A stretch of DNA of 64,000 nt from Xiphydria camelus (lineage: Eukaryota; Arthropoda; Insecta; Hymenoptera; Xiphydriidae): NCBI GenBank assembly GCA_963678675.1, contig OY783196.1:16362138-16426137 (forward strand). Reading direction: 5' to 3'. The position numbers were made by a program, and so were the translations under genes. Position 1 is the first letter of the stretch; every line of letters begins with the position of its first letter. The notes under the pieces are model-generated. The model saw only the letters and a program-made list of their open reading frames with translations, searched no databases and had not been told where the DNA came from. Shown here in pieces: positions 32,999-44,677 of this stretch.

Positions 32999-33043
32999 TA
33001 TTTAAATATAACATAAGTTTTTGACAAAATCCAAAAAAAAAAA

Positions 33044-33265
33044 TGTTTAGTTCTGGTATGCTTCTGTCTGACTGTTTAGCATACTATTCCATGCGACCTT
33101 ATTGTTTATAAACGAAATATGTTTAGTTCTGGTATGTTTATGTCTGTGACTGTTTAGCTTACTATTCTATGCGTACCTTATTATTTATAAACGAAATATG
33201 TTTAGTTCTGGTATGTTTATGTCTGTGACTGTTTAGCTTACTAATCCATGCGTATCTTATCATTT
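33044..33265. repeat. Tandem repeat, 76-79-bp unit, about 2.8 copies
   Basis: Units begin tgtttagttctggtatg at about 33044, 33120 and 33199. The last unit decays after tactaatccatgcgtatc. The AT-rich DNA that follows to 33540 shows no gene. Confidence 0.85.
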
Positions 33266-33683
33266 CAAAATTCAATAATAAAGATAAAAACATTACAATA
33301 ATATATTATGCAAAAGATATTAGCAAAAAGTACTAAAATAACATAATATAATGAAATTATGATACTAGAGCAACAAATGTTATGTTAACAAAGATAAACA
33401 CATATTACAACAATATACTTTATTACAATATATTATTATCACAATATATTATGCAATACATTATTACTAATGTGTTATACAAAAATATATATATTATTTT
33501 TCATTAATATTCATCTGCATTTCAGTATTATTCAATATACGCACAGGGTCACGGATTCTGTCGCTAGGGACTTTCTAAAATGTTATTTGTAAACATACTA
33601 GCCAATGAACAATTAATTCTGACGCCCTCATTAGCTACAGTGGCGTTTACCCTCGTTAACCAGCGACGGAATCCGAGTTCCTG

Positions 33684-33684
<1 letters not shown>

Positions 33685-33717
<33 letters not shown>
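33685..33717. repeat. (TA)n microsatellite
   Basis: About sixteen TA units directly after the degraded cacccgggg-family MITE relic. Confidence 0.9.
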
Positions 33718-33720
<3 letters not shown>

Positions 33721-33867
33721 GTAACCTACCTGTATCCCCTCCACTGCCATTTTCGGAGAAATAAGAGTCGTTAAATGGTCTAATGACCGGATTAAAGTAA
33801 TCCAACGGGAGTCTTCAAACAGTCATCCTAGTACAGAATTTGCACTTTTGGAAGCCTAGGATGCCTG

Positions 33868-33966
33868 TTTGACGACTCCCCAAACACAATAGAATGCGGG
33901 TGGTCAGAACGACGCGATCGACGACTCCGGCGACCGTTTGATGACTAAAATTTCGACTCGCGGGTA
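33868..33966 (-). repeat. Inverted repeat arm B (partner at 30167-30262)
   Basis: The reverse complement of arm A, ending aaaatttcgactcgcgggta. The arms enclose 3.6 kb that includes the Helitron-like end and four MITEs. Confidence 0.7.
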
Positions 33967-34282
33967 TACCCGCTTATTTGTAATTACTACCCATTAATAT
34001 TTCCTGGAATTTTGATAATGCATTTTGTCCACCTAGAAGGGGTAAACGGCCCATTGTGCATCGGTGAGGTGGGCGGTATGTTCGGCAAATGTAGACTGAG
34101 AATGCGCTCGCAGTCCCGCAACTTTTGCGGAAGGTTAATAACCGGACGGGTTGGAGTGAGCCATTTCCCACAGCATCCACTTTAATAGATACCGTTATAC
34201 TTCGAATACTGAATCAGCTTTGGAAGGGGGAGAAATGACGAACCCTAATAGATGACTGATCGGTAAAACCTGACACCAGATA

Positions 34283-36283
34283 GTCCGGGAGGCAGCGACA
34301 TTTTTACCGTGGTCATTTCACCAAGGCTGGTTTTCATTCACATGATAGATTCCATACTGTGTGTGAGCGAAATGCTTGTCAGCTGCCGCACCGGCGGTGG
34401 GGGTGTGTACAGTAGAGCCTCAAACGCGTAAAAAAAACTAGAGAAATAAAGTGATATTACCAAAGTTCAATTTTTGTTTATGGTTTATTTACATTATGTA
34501 ATTATAAAAAATCGTAGTCAGCTGGACATATTTCGGGGGGAAATGTGTCAGCTGGGACAATAAACATGCAGCACGCCGGCTAAAGAGGCTGCGACTTTAT
34601 CGACTTTTCCCCCGCAATTCGGCTAGCTGACTTTTATTTATATTTAATACAAGTAATACTGGTTCGTGCGGTCAAATTTCAACTTTAGGGCCGGTTTTAC
34701 CAACACGGTATAAGCGCGGTATAGCGCTATACTGAGAATAACCAGCAATAAGCCTTATGGTTATTCTCAGTATAGTGCTATACCGCGTTTATACCTGTTG
34801 GTAAAACCGGCCCTTAGTAGTATAAACAGACATTATATTTTTTGCAACAAAAGATTCGATGGTTTATTTATATTATGTAATTATAAAAAATCGTAGTCAG
34901 CTGAACATATTTCGGGGGGAAATGTGTCAGCTGTTGACGTATACTTGCGCAATACAGACGCCACGTAAACTAATACCACCATGCTTTAAATTAAGTTATG
35001 TGATTGCTAATTCATTATATTTTATGAAAAACATCGTCAGATAGGTGTATAGTGGGGGTCAGTCCGGTAGCTGGGACAAAAAACATGCAGTGCACCGGCT
35101 AAAGAGGCTGCGCATTTATAATTTCAGCTGACGACTTTTCCCCCGCAATTCAGCCAACCGACTTTTATTTATATCTAGTACGAATAATAATAGTTCGTGT
35201 AATCAAATTTCAGCTGCGGTAGTAAAAAGAAACATGAAATTTATTGCTACAAAAGATCTACCAGAGATCCGCACTTCAGCTGTACCGCATGGCTTTTAGA
35301 TATTTACTCTTACATTTATGAATATCGCCTTCTATACAATAAATCTTCTATTGATTTCTATAACTTATTTATTTCTAACAAATATTATTAAATAGTTAGA
35401 TAATAATAAATAACGTAATTAAGTACAATAATAATTATTATCGCCATTAAAATTGCAAGGAAGATAGACTGTTTTTAGACAATAAATTTCATGTTTCTTT
35501 ATACTACCAGACCTGAAGTTTGATTACACGAACCATTATTATTCGTACTAGATATAAATAAAAGTCGGCTGGCTGAATTGCGGGGGAAAAGTCGTCAGCT
35601 GAAATTATAAATGCGCAGCCTCTTTAGCCGGTGCGCTGCATGTTTTTTGTCCCAGCTGACGGACTGACCCCCACCATACACCTAGTTGATGATGTTTTTC
35701 ATAAAATATAATGAATTAGCAATCACATAACTTAATTTAAAGTATGGTGGTATTAGTTTGCGTGGCGTCTGTATTGCGCAAGTATACGTCAACAGCTGCT
35801 ACGATTCTTTATAATTACATAATGTAAATAAACCATCGAATCTTTTGTGGCAAAAAATATAATGTCTCTTTATACTACTGAAGTTGAAATTTGATCGCAC
35901 GAACCAGTATTACTTGTATTAAATATAAATAAAAATCAGCTAGCCGAATTGCGGGGGAAAATGTCGATAAAGTCGGAGCCTCTTTAGCCGGCGCGCTGCA
36001 TGTTTATTGTCCCAGCTGACACATTTCCCCCCGAAATATGTCCGGCTGACTACGATTTTTTATAATTACATAATGTAAATAAATCATAAACAAAAATTGA
36101 ACTTTGGTGATATCACTTTATTTCTCTAGTTTTTTTACGCGTTTGAGGCTCTACTGTACTCACCCCCACCGCCGGTGCGGCAGCTGACAAGCATTTCGCT
36201 CATATGCAGTATGGAATCTATCATGTGAATGAAAACCAGCCTTGGTGAAATGACCACGGTAAAAGTGTCGCTGCCTCCCCGAC
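34283..36283. mobile_element. 2.0-kb palindromic element
   Basis: Ends gtccgggaggcagcgaca and its near complement, flanked by TA (34281-34282 and 36284-36285). Each arm is about 0.8-1.0 kb. Within the left arm a unit of about 370 bp is tandemly duplicated (from about 34480 and 34855), sharing catatttcggggggaaatgt; the right arm mirrors it. A PIF-type MITE sits only in the left arm. No coding frame is credible. Confidence 0.85.
34688..34813. mobile_element. PIF-type hairpin MITE nested in the 2-kb palindrome
   Basis: A 126-bp hairpin with ends gggccggttttaccaac and its complement and TTA on both sides (34685-34687 and 34814-34816). The right arm of the host palindrome lacks it, giving a natural empty site near 35875. 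Confidence 0.85.
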
Positions 36284-36402
36284 TAAGACTCATCCAGGTA
36301 CAAAGGATCGAACCGTCATTCGAGGTAGCCTGACCACTCTTAATGGTCAGGGACGAGCAACCGCTACTCATACCCGTTAGGTATGGGACTCGGGAATTAC
36401 CC

Positions 36403-38040
36403 AGCGTCAAGCTCTGAATTTATTGGAGAACGACCGACACTGGGATGTATGCATTAATGACGCGTGCCACACGTCACATCCAAATCAGATTCGTGCATTT
36501 TGTTTGCAATCATATTAACCGCCTGCTTTTCTTCATCTCCAACAGAGTTATGGGAGGAATATAAATCGCACATGGCTAAAGATATTTTTCATCGAATACG
36601 CCAGGAAAATTCAAATATGTGAACATGGATTTCACAGCAGAAATCTACAACTAAGCGTTGATAATGATTGAAGATTTGTGCTTACAAATCGCGAACAAAG
36701 TTCTCAATCAATTGGGAATGCCATCACCGAATCGATCTGCTGCTGCTTCGTTCGATGTAGAATTGCATCGTGAACAAAATTACAACACGGGTCTTTTATC
36801 GTATGTGGAATCAAATATTCCTAAGCTAACTCTTGAGCAAAAAGGAATTTGCGATCAAATAATGCACACTGTCAATAACGGGGTTGGAGAAATCTTCTTC
36901 TTAGATGCGCCAGGATGAACTGGTAAAACGTTCCGAATTCGATTGATTCTGGCAGCAATTCGATCCCAAAATGACATAGCCTTAGCTCTTGCATCGTCCG
37001 GAATAGCTGCGACATTGCTACCAGATGGAAGAACTGCTCATTCCGCTTTGAAATTGCCATTGAACATGCAATTCATTGAAACTCCCACGTGCAACATTTC
37101 CAAAGCATCCGGCATGGTAAAAGTATTGCAGAGATGCAAACTTATTGTTTGGGATGAATGCACAATGGCGCATAAAAAATCGCTCAAGGCTCTTGATCGA
37201 TCATTGCAAGATTTGCGTGGAAACATCAGACCATTTGGGAACGCATTAATATTGCTTGCAGGAGATTTCAGGCAAACCTTACCTGTAATTCCTCGATCGA
37301 CACCAGCGGACGAAATAAATGCATGTCTGAAATACTCTACTTTGTGGCGACATGTATAGACGTTAAAATTAACTACAAATATGCGTGTCCAACTGCAAAA
37401 CGATCGATCAGCTCAGATATTCTCACATCAATTGCTGGAAATTGGGAATGGAAAGGTGCCGGTTGATCTGACCTCAGGACGAATTTCATTGCCTCATAAC
37501 TTCTGCAATTATTTAGTGATATCAAAAGCAGAATTGGTTGAAAAAGTATTTCCCAATATTCAAACCAATTATAAGAATCACGATTGGCTGAGAGAACGAG
37601 CTATTCTTGCGGCCAGGAACAAAGACGTCTACGCACTTAACAATATTATTCAGTTTAACGTGCAAAGCGAGGCAGTCACATACAAGTCCATCGATACTGT
37701 TGTGGAAGCAGATGAAGCGGTTAATTATCCAACAGAATTTTTGAATTTACTCGATTTGCCAGAGATGTCACCGCATGTACTGCAATTGAAAATCGGCGTA
37801 CGAATTATCATGTTGCGAAATGTCAACCAGCCAATGCTTTGCAACGGCACGCGGCTTGCAGTAAAAAAATTAATGAGCAATGTCGTAGAAGCAACAATCT
37901 TGACAGGACCTTTTAAAGGTGAAAATGTCCTCATTCCTCGCATTCCTATGATTCCAACGGATATGCCATTTCAATTTAAGAGATTGCAATTCCCAATTCG
38001 ATTGGCGTTTGCAATCACCATCAACAAAGCTCAGGGCTAA
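36403..38040 (+). pseudogene. Helitron helicase (PIF1-like) remnant
   Basis: Plus-strand SF1B/PIF1 helicase typical of Helitron RepHel. It begins in the pre-helicase segment (RQALNLLENDRHWD, ACHTSHPNQIR near 36403-36490) and shifts frame near 36500. Walker A reads FFLDAPG, then a TGA stop (36916-36918), then TGKTF. Next come an ATLLPDGRTAHSALKLP motif, the DEC Walker B (IVWDECTMAHK) and the LAGDFRQTLPVIP motif. After a stop at 37357 the frame resumes with the C-terminal helicase motif FAITINKAQG ending at 38040. The Rep half is missing. It cannot encode an active protein. Confidence 0.9.
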
Positions 38041-38249
38041 TCTGTAGGATTGTGCGGTTTAGATCTAGACACGGATTGCTTCTCACGTGGACAATTTATT
38101 ATATGTTGCGTGTTTTAGAGTCGTCAAACCAGGCAATCTCTATCTGTACAGACAATGGAACAACAAAAAATATTGTATACCCACAAGAATTGTGAAATTA
38201 AACATACTAGAAACGTACGCTTTCTTTTTTCTTTCTTTTCCATTTAACC

Positions 38250-38287
38250 AGACTGAGCCACAGCAACACGTGGCAGAGTATAGCTAG
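38250..38287 (+). terminator. Helitron-like 3' terminus
   Basis: A small hairpin (ccacagcaacacgtgg near 38260-38275) is followed after about 8 bases by CTAG (38284-38287) and then T. Hairpin plus CTRR at this distance is the standard Helitron end, and it lies about 245 bp past the helicase remnant. Confidence 0.65.
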
Positions 38288-38289
38288 TT

Positions 38290-40002
38290 ATTATAATGGA
38301 AAGATTTATTATCATATTCGTCTGGTTTATTTGACGTGTGTACATATATACATGTAAGTAGTAATTGTACCTTCCGCATCCCCAGGATTGGAACGCTCCA
38401 CGACTCGAAATTCTTGGAATGGCGCTAAGTTTTCTACTTGCTAGCTGTTAGTGTAAGACAGATCAGAGTTTGCGACCTAATTACGAAAGAGTTCCAATTT
38501 TCAGTAATAGTAAAAATTATTTACGCATGCTTAAAATAAACGATTAAGTTTCGAAAATAGATATTCCTTACATTTTTAGCGGGTCTAATAAATTAGTAAC
38601 AATCATTGATCTTAAAGATTTGTAAGTAAATTTCACTATTGGTGGAAGAACCGGCGCTCTTTCGCGGTTAGGTCGAAGACTTTGATTTGCCTTACACTAA
38701 CAGCTGTCTGTTTGACACTAGTAAATAAAAAACTGAGTCTTTCTTAATGTCTTCTCGTAGAGCCAATTGAAACTAACACCATCGGAATTAAATTGAAGGA
38801 AAAAGTCTAGATTAAATCCATTCGGTTTACTGCAGGGGATTCGGATGTATTAAATATCCTCGCTTACGTAGAGTACACATGTATTGTAGATACCCAAACA
38901 ATTGAAATGGAATACCCGTATCGATTTCATGAGGATGTCCTTTTATAATTAGTTTGAGAGAAATATCCAATTTTTGTTTCACTTTTTTCTACCCTTCTCT
39001 ACCTATATAACAAGCATTTAATGAATTGCCTGTACCGATTTTGCAAAATCCTTTGGATTCCGGAGATATAACCAGGGAGTTTCTTTTGAGAGTTGTAGGA
39101 GGTCGCTTATGTTTATTGTAGCCGCAAACCTCTTCAATTAATTGGAGGTTAAATTAATTAAACTCTCGTTGCGTCAATAAACAGAAGAACCACTTGTATC
39201 GCCCAGCGAAGAAGAAGCGGAATGCCTTGCTCGCGTAGAATTTTGCTTCGAAGGTTCGAATTAAGGATGACAGTCATTCGACATTAAACTGTATATAGGA
39301 ATCATGTAAGTATTTCCCTCTTTCGTTACCGTCGCACCAGATATCAATTGAAAATGGTTCTACGATAACATTTTCATTCGAATGATTACTCGGCATGTGA
39401 AGTAAGCTTGGGGAGGGGGTTAGGGTCTAACGGGTGGAAAAACCTCTATTTTTACGAATTTATTTTAGAGCTATCGTTGAAGTAGATATATTTTAATGTT
39501 TCGCATGTTATAAAGCATCATTCGAACAATATTCTGTAATTTTTTTGTAGAAAAATATTGAGAAATAAGCCGGTGACGAAGCATTTTCGAGGACGCCTTT
39601 TAGAAAAAATGATTTGAGGTGGACACTATATTTCAGTGTAGAATTATCTCAAATCAAAAAATCGAAGCAATTTAGTTAAAGCAAATATTTTTCTAGACCC
39701 CTACGTTTTTCTTTAATTTTTTTTCCATTTGTAAATTTTTGGTGGTTGTTTGAAGTAAAAATTGCGATTTTTCACGAAAAAATCCGTCATTTTATTGCTG
39801 TAAAATCCTCTTAATGTAAAAAAAAAGAAAAACGTGGGGTCTGGTATTTTATATGTAGAAAGAGTGTGTACAAAATTTGAAAAGAATCGGTGCAGTAGTT
39901 TTTAAATGACGATGTCCACGGACTTTTAAAACTTGGTTTCGAGAAACAAGCGTTTAAAGCGCCGAGTTCTTGCCGCTCCGCAGTATTAGAGGAGCGGAGA
40001 CT
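38290..40002. other. No gene recognised
   Basis: AT-rich DNA with one MITE (38447-38706). No coding frame resembles a known protein. Confidence 0.45.
38447..38706. mobile_element. MITE with ctgttagtgtaag ends
   Basis: ctgttagtgtaag at left and cttacactaacag at right, extending to about 35 bp of imperfect complement. It is roughly 260 bp and has no ORF. Flanks do not give a clear duplication. Confidence 0.65.
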
Positions 40003-40339
40003 TAGGCCCTGCACAGACGGAGCGACACGACATCAACACGACACCCGAGCAGCATGTCGCTCGAATGTCGCCGACGTGCGTGTCGCTTCCATGTCGTACC
40101 GCCTCGTGTGAATACCTGCATTTCAGTATTGGGGCCGTGAAACACCCGTACAGTGACACCTGGTGGCAGTAGTCGGCGAAAAATCGGCACTCTTTTATAC
40201 AATACCAAATACGATAAGAATATAGAAATCCTCGGCAAAACCAATTAGTGAACAACAATATGAATGTTTTTCATCAGGTGTATTTTATAGCAATTATTTA
40301 TATGTATAGAATTGCAATAAACATTAAGTATAACATTTA

Positions 40340-40627
40340 GGGCCGGTTTATTCACCTTCAGACACGTTGACTGCCACGTGGGTCTCATGGGGCCAAGAAG
40401 TAATGTACTTTAACCCGGCAGTGGTGGTGGCTGGCAGTCAACATGTTAAATTTACTCAGCAGATACCTTGGATACAATTGGACCGTGTTATGCCATAACG
40501 GATTAAGCGTTATGGCATAGCATGTCGCTTGATCCACCTTTGCATAACGCGGTCCAATTGTACTAAAAATTGCTTCAACAGAAATTATTTTTCAAGTAAA
40601 TGTACCAGGAGGTGAATAAACCGGTCC
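40340..40627. mobile_element. PIF-type MITE nested in the THAP element
   Basis: 288 bp with ends gggccggtttattcacct and its near complement, flanked by TTA (40337-40339 and 40628-40630). The gggccggtt terminus matches the MITE at 34688-34813, so they share a transposase family. Confidence 0.8.
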
Positions 40628-40744
40628 TTAAATGTATAATTTATCGTTTCTCACTTTCAAAATTGAAGTTATGAAAATGTTAAAACCAAGCATGGGCTGT
40701 GAATTTTCTGGAACAATTTATTTCTATTCTACCAGTTGGCACAT

Positions 40745-41065
40745 TTATTTCTGTTTGAGTTTCACTTTCACAGGTGTTACATCCGAAGCTAAATCTATTA
40801 CAACAGAAAAGTTTTTCAACACTATCGCAAGTAACAAAAATATCAGCTTGTGATACGCTTGATCACTTTTACTACACGAATCAAATATTGACTCATCCAG
40901 CGCTATTTCACTCTTATTTTCATTCGCTGAATTTTCTTCTCTTTTTGAACTTGAATCCATTGTAAGCTCTGTATTTACAGCACTTTTTGAGTTGATAATA
41001 CGTGGAGTCACCACTGGCAGTCCTTTCGGTAGCCTACGCTTCAGGAAACGCTGGTGTCTGAAATT
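40745..41065 (-). CDS. THAP element, probable third exon
   Basis: A minus-strand frame following a tttcag acceptor. It has a basic start (HQRFLKRRLPKG), a Ser/Glu-rich middle (SSSKREENSANENK) and a hydrophobic stretch (LIFLLLAIVL). With the exon 2 donor I place at 41313, the simplest splice gives the wrong phase, so either another acceptor is used or the gene carries a frameshift. It resembles the linker after a THAP domain; no catalytic motif is seen. Confidence 0.4.
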   Translation of the reverse strand, partial: NFRHQRFLKRRLPKGLPVVTPRIINSKSAVNTELTMDSSSKREENSANENKSEIALDESIFDSCSKSDQAYHKLIFLLLAIVLKNFSVVIDLASDVTPVKVKLKQK

Positions 41066-41095
41066 AGTTGTCAATTGTTACATTTAACTCTATGC

Positions 41096-41275
41096 CCCGT
41101 TTCACATGGGACCGATGATCAACGTTGACGATCGGAAGGGTCCATTGCTTCAAACGTAGCTTTCACATGAATACATATCATCGGACGACCGATATATATA
41201 ATATATACCAACCACGGTTAGTCCGTGGCTTGTCCGATCATCAGCACCGATCATCGGTCCCATGTGAAACAGCAT
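41096..41275. mobile_element. MITE in the second intron of the THAP gene
   Basis: gtttcacatgggaccgatga and its complement bound about 180 bp lying between exon 2 and the probable exon 3. Internal copies of gatcatcgg add further symmetry. Confidence 0.75.
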
Positions 41276-41313
41276 TATTAGTTTGGGTTTAATAATAAGA
41301 ATGGAATAATTAC

Positions 41314-41477
41314 CTTTTAGAGCTGCAGTTTCATTCAAGTAATGTCCAAGATTAGTTGAAGAAAACTTCGTAGGTATATAATTAGGACTCAATTCTTCTT
41401 CTCCCTTTTTATTTCCGATAAAATGACAACTGCAGATTACATCTGTTGGTTTGGGATTCCAACTGGATTCATATCCA
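41314..41477 (-). CDS. THAP domain, exon 2
   Basis: It starts after a ttttttag acceptor and ends at a gtaatt donor (41308-41313). Joined to exon 1 it continues in frame with the second half of a THAP domain: a conserved Trp-x-Pro (SSWNP), the CxxH zinc pair in ICSCHF, and NYIPTKF, matching the AVPTIF-like end of the family. Exon 1 leaves two bases and this exon supplies the third, so the phase is right. The protein would bind DNA; within a transposon this is usually binding to its own ends. Confidence 0.7.
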
Positions 41478-41591
41478 CTAAAAAGTAAAAAATTAACTGT
41501 TACTCTTTATTTTAATAAAACTTAATAATCATTTTAAATGATTTATCCTGTATATATTTTTCGAATGAACAATTGAGGTTATGATACTTAC

Positions 41592-41728
41592 TTTTGCTTT
41601 CTTACGATGGCAATCCACTTTTCTCTTTGAATCAACTTATGCTGAGCTCTTGGGAAAAAATAGAATTTATACTTGCTATTTCTTGATGTATTTTGACAGC
41701 TAATAACACAGCATTTGCGTACTCCCAT
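41592..41728 (-). CDS. THAP domain, exon 1
   Basis: The ATG at 41728 begins MGVRKCCVISCQN, where paired Cys residues fit the C-x(2-4)-C half of the C2CH zinc finger. Then come FYFFP (the family's F-x-FP position) and KWIAIVRKQ with the conserved Trp. A strong donor, gtaagt, lies at 41586-41591. The start at the very N-terminus is normal for THAP proteins. Confidence 0.7.
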
Positions 41729-42198
41729 GTTTAAACAATTAGACACTTGATATTATATGGAGAGACGTGCCGATTAACTTCAAGCCTTCGCCACTAGTTG
41801 CGCACGATCGTTCGCCGCATCCCCTCCAAGCAGTTGCACGGTCCCAATATGGCGGCGACATTCGAACGACATGTTGCTCGGGTGTCGTGTTGATGTCGTG
41901 TCGCTCCGTCTGTGCAGGGTCTATAACTGAGAGCTTTGCTCCGATTGACTTGAAATTTTGACACAACATTCTTTAAATGTTTTACTATAAGAAAAGGCAA
42001 TAAAATTGATTTTTAGACCCCCCCCCCATAACGATATGATAGTTTTATTCTATTAATTAAATGTTCTATATTTCACATTAGAATATCGTGGAGTATGATA
42101 ACAATTTAGTTAAACGCTTAATGTAATGCTTATGCGACCGTGCAGCCTATTTCTTCATGATTCACAGCTGAGAATCTACACACTTCAGTATATTTTTA

Positions 42199-42921
42199 CC
42201 CCCCACAAAAACAGATTCTCTGTAAAAAAAGGCGGCATGTTCATTCAGTGCCAACAAAAATTGATACGTAAAATACTTACCAAAAAAGATTTGAAATCAA
42301 TTAAGATCGCCATGTTCAAGATTTATATATAAAAAGTAAAAGGCATCATTTGAAAGGAAAATTATTGTAACTCGTTACTAACAAATTCGACTAAAAAAAT
42401 TTATAAACAAATTTTCATAAAAAAGAACTTGCCGCGTTTAAGTTTTCATATTTTGTCCACTATACCGAATAATTTGCAGTGCTTGGACGGTGTGCTAGAG
42501 TGATTCATAAATTGCACTGCCAAAGTCAAATTCAGAGAAATTCAGAAGGCCCTCGCCTGATCGGTTTCTCGTGCGACGTTCGATATACTGATGGTATCAT
42601 ATAAGTGTATGAATTTATTTAAAATCATAAGTGAATAAACATCGAATGTAATTCTCTGTAAATTTTTTATTTTGAAGGATAAAACGCGGCAAGTTTTTTT
42701 TTATGAAAATTTGTTTATAAATTTTTTAGTCGAATTTTTTAGTAACGAGACAATAATTTTCCTTTCAAATGATGCCTTTTACTTTTTATATATAAATCTT
42801 GAACATGGCGATCTTAATTGATTTCAAATCTTTTTTGGAGAGTATTTTACGTATCAATTTTTGTTGGCACTGAATGAACATGCCGCCTTTTTTTTACAGA
42901 GAATCTGTTTTTGTGGGGGGA
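42199..42921. mobile_element. Foldback, about 240-bp arms
   Basis: Ends ccccccacaaaaacagattc and its complement. Arms about 42199-42441 and 42683-42921 are nearly identical and share aaggcatcatttgaaaggaa. Small indels in poly-T/poly-A runs are the main differences. The loop is about 240 bp and non-coding. Confidence 0.8.
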
Positions 42922-44268
42922 TTTAATTATTTTTTTGAATTTATTAATGAGAAGAATACGTGCCTACATGTAGGAGAATAGCTTTTTATTACCACCAAAT
43001 TAAAATCTCACATTTTATACCGATACGAGCTAATTAATTATAACCACGTTACATTTGATTTATTCTCGTGATATTTTGAAAGGGATTTATAAACTAGAGT
43101 GTGCCTTTAAGATGCGAGCGAGTTCGAGAAAGGGGCCCCTGATCTGCCGGTAGCTGTCAATTCGGGAGATCGAAGTATCTAACCTCGAAATTGTTAATTT
43201 GTAAATAATAATGAATAATGTGTAGAAGTGATAAATAATTATTCGGGTTTCTTCGATGAGTTTCCCCAAGTGTTTAAGAATCGATGTCCATAACTGTGGC
43301 TTCAACTTCCAGTGATTAAGTAAGTAATTACTGCAGAACGAGTAGGTTACAAGATTTTCATGAAGTTTTTGACGGTTTTCTTGCATGTCCCCTTTCATAA
43401 GGTGCAAACAAAGAGGATGTAACTCCTGTCCTATCCTGAAGAAAATGAGTCGATGGACATCAGACATTGTCGAACTTATCACCGAGCGCCTTTCACCCAC
43501 GGTATTTTCACTGCAATATGCGCTTTTCATTTCAACTATTCCTGCTTTAAATAACTTTCACTTCTTTCAAAGTATTTACCTCTTGTACGAATTGTTGATC
43601 GTAGGGGGCAGCGATCAATGATTGTGACTAATCGTAGACAAATTATTCCTGCGATGATGTTCCAGTTGCGAAGCATACACTAGGAAGCCAACTTACAGAG
43701 AGTCCGATGTTTAGTATCAACTTTACCTCTTTTGGAACACCCATCACCTGAGTATAATCACGATTACGTTAACGTTAATCGCAGAATAGACCGTGAGCTT
43801 GGGCACATTATCGCAGTAGTAGTTCGGCATACTTGTCTACGACGAGTCGCTATTATTGATCGCTGCCTCCTACCACGAACAGTTCATAAAAGGTTATTAG
43901 CTTGAAAGAAGTAAAAGTTATTTAACGCTGGAATAGTTGAAACGAGAAGCGCGTATTGCAATTAATGTACCGTGGGTAATAGGCGCTCGGTGACAAGTCC
44001 GACATTCTCCAATGTCCATCGAGTCATCTTTTTACGGACAGGACACGAGCTAGATCCGCTTCAGTTGCACCTGTACGAGATGACATGTCAGAAAATCATG
44101 AGTCTTCATGAAAATCTTCTAACCTACTCGTTCTGCAGTAATACTTAGTAATATCACTGGAAGTTGAAGCAACAGTTATTGGCAAAAATCAGACACCGGT
44201 TTTTAAACACTTGGGGAATATCATCGAAGAAACCCGAATGATTATTTCTTACCACTTCTACATATTAG

Positions 44269-44590
44269 TGTAGCGACGTGCCATACCGCACTCTCGCCGG
44301 GCTTTTCGGAAACCCTGCCATAAACGGCGAGGGTCCTCTCCCCGAGAACTTTGTCCTCGACAAGCATTCTCGGGCATGACTAACCGTCGCCAGTTTTAGC
44401 AGGCTTTCCGCCCCCCGACGTACGCAGGTACGTTCAGGACCCCCCTTTCTCGGGGGTGCACGGAACGGTTCGTTAGTTAGTAGATCTCGTTGGTTAGCTG
44501 CGTGTAGACCGACATCGCGAGAGCCGAATAAAGTCGCCGATAGTCTAGCATCTCCCAGACTATTCTTCTCCTTTCTTCGCGTTTCCTTCA
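44269..44590 (+). repeat. Gypsy 5' LTR
   Basis: 322 bp, tgtagcgacgtgcc to gcgtttccttca. An AATAAA polyadenylation signal lies at about 44526-44531. A short inverted repeat, gacgtacgcaggtacgttc, is near 44418. Confidence 0.9.
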
Positions 44591-44591
44591 G

Positions 44592-44609
44592 TGGTGACCC
44601 CGACGTGAT
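44592..44609 (+). promoter_or_regulatory. Gypsy primer binding site
   Basis: tggtgaccccgacgtgat lies one base after the LTR, in the position and style of insect gypsy tRNA primer sites. I do not name the tRNA. Confidence 0.65.
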
Positions 44610-44677
44610 CCGGTTATCGGATACGTGCAACCAACAAAAAGTTTTGCGTGCGAAACGTGAAGTGTGTGACCGCGAAA

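Larger units (their letters stand above)
40005..41921 (-). mobile_element. TIR element carrying a THAP-domain gene
   Basis: A 1.9-kb element with inverted ends of about 50 bp (ccctgcacagacggagcgac; then cacgacaccc, gcgaatgtcgcc) and TA at both edges (40003-40004 and 41922-41923). The minus strand encodes a spliced THAP domain. No DDE or other catalytic domain is seen, so it is probably a deletion derivative. THAP domains occur in P, Kolobok and ISL2EU/IS4EU transposases; the termini do not let me choose. Two MITEs are nested inside. Confidence 0.7.

Noticed and set aside
32657..33014. 100-codon frames on both strands in the triplet repeat
   Set aside because: Any triplet repeat without stops gives such frames. 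The composition is simple and carries no domain.
33044..33265. Regular repeats that might suggest a CRISPR array
   Set aside because: The units are contiguous 76-79-bp tandem copies with no spacers, in a eukaryotic context.
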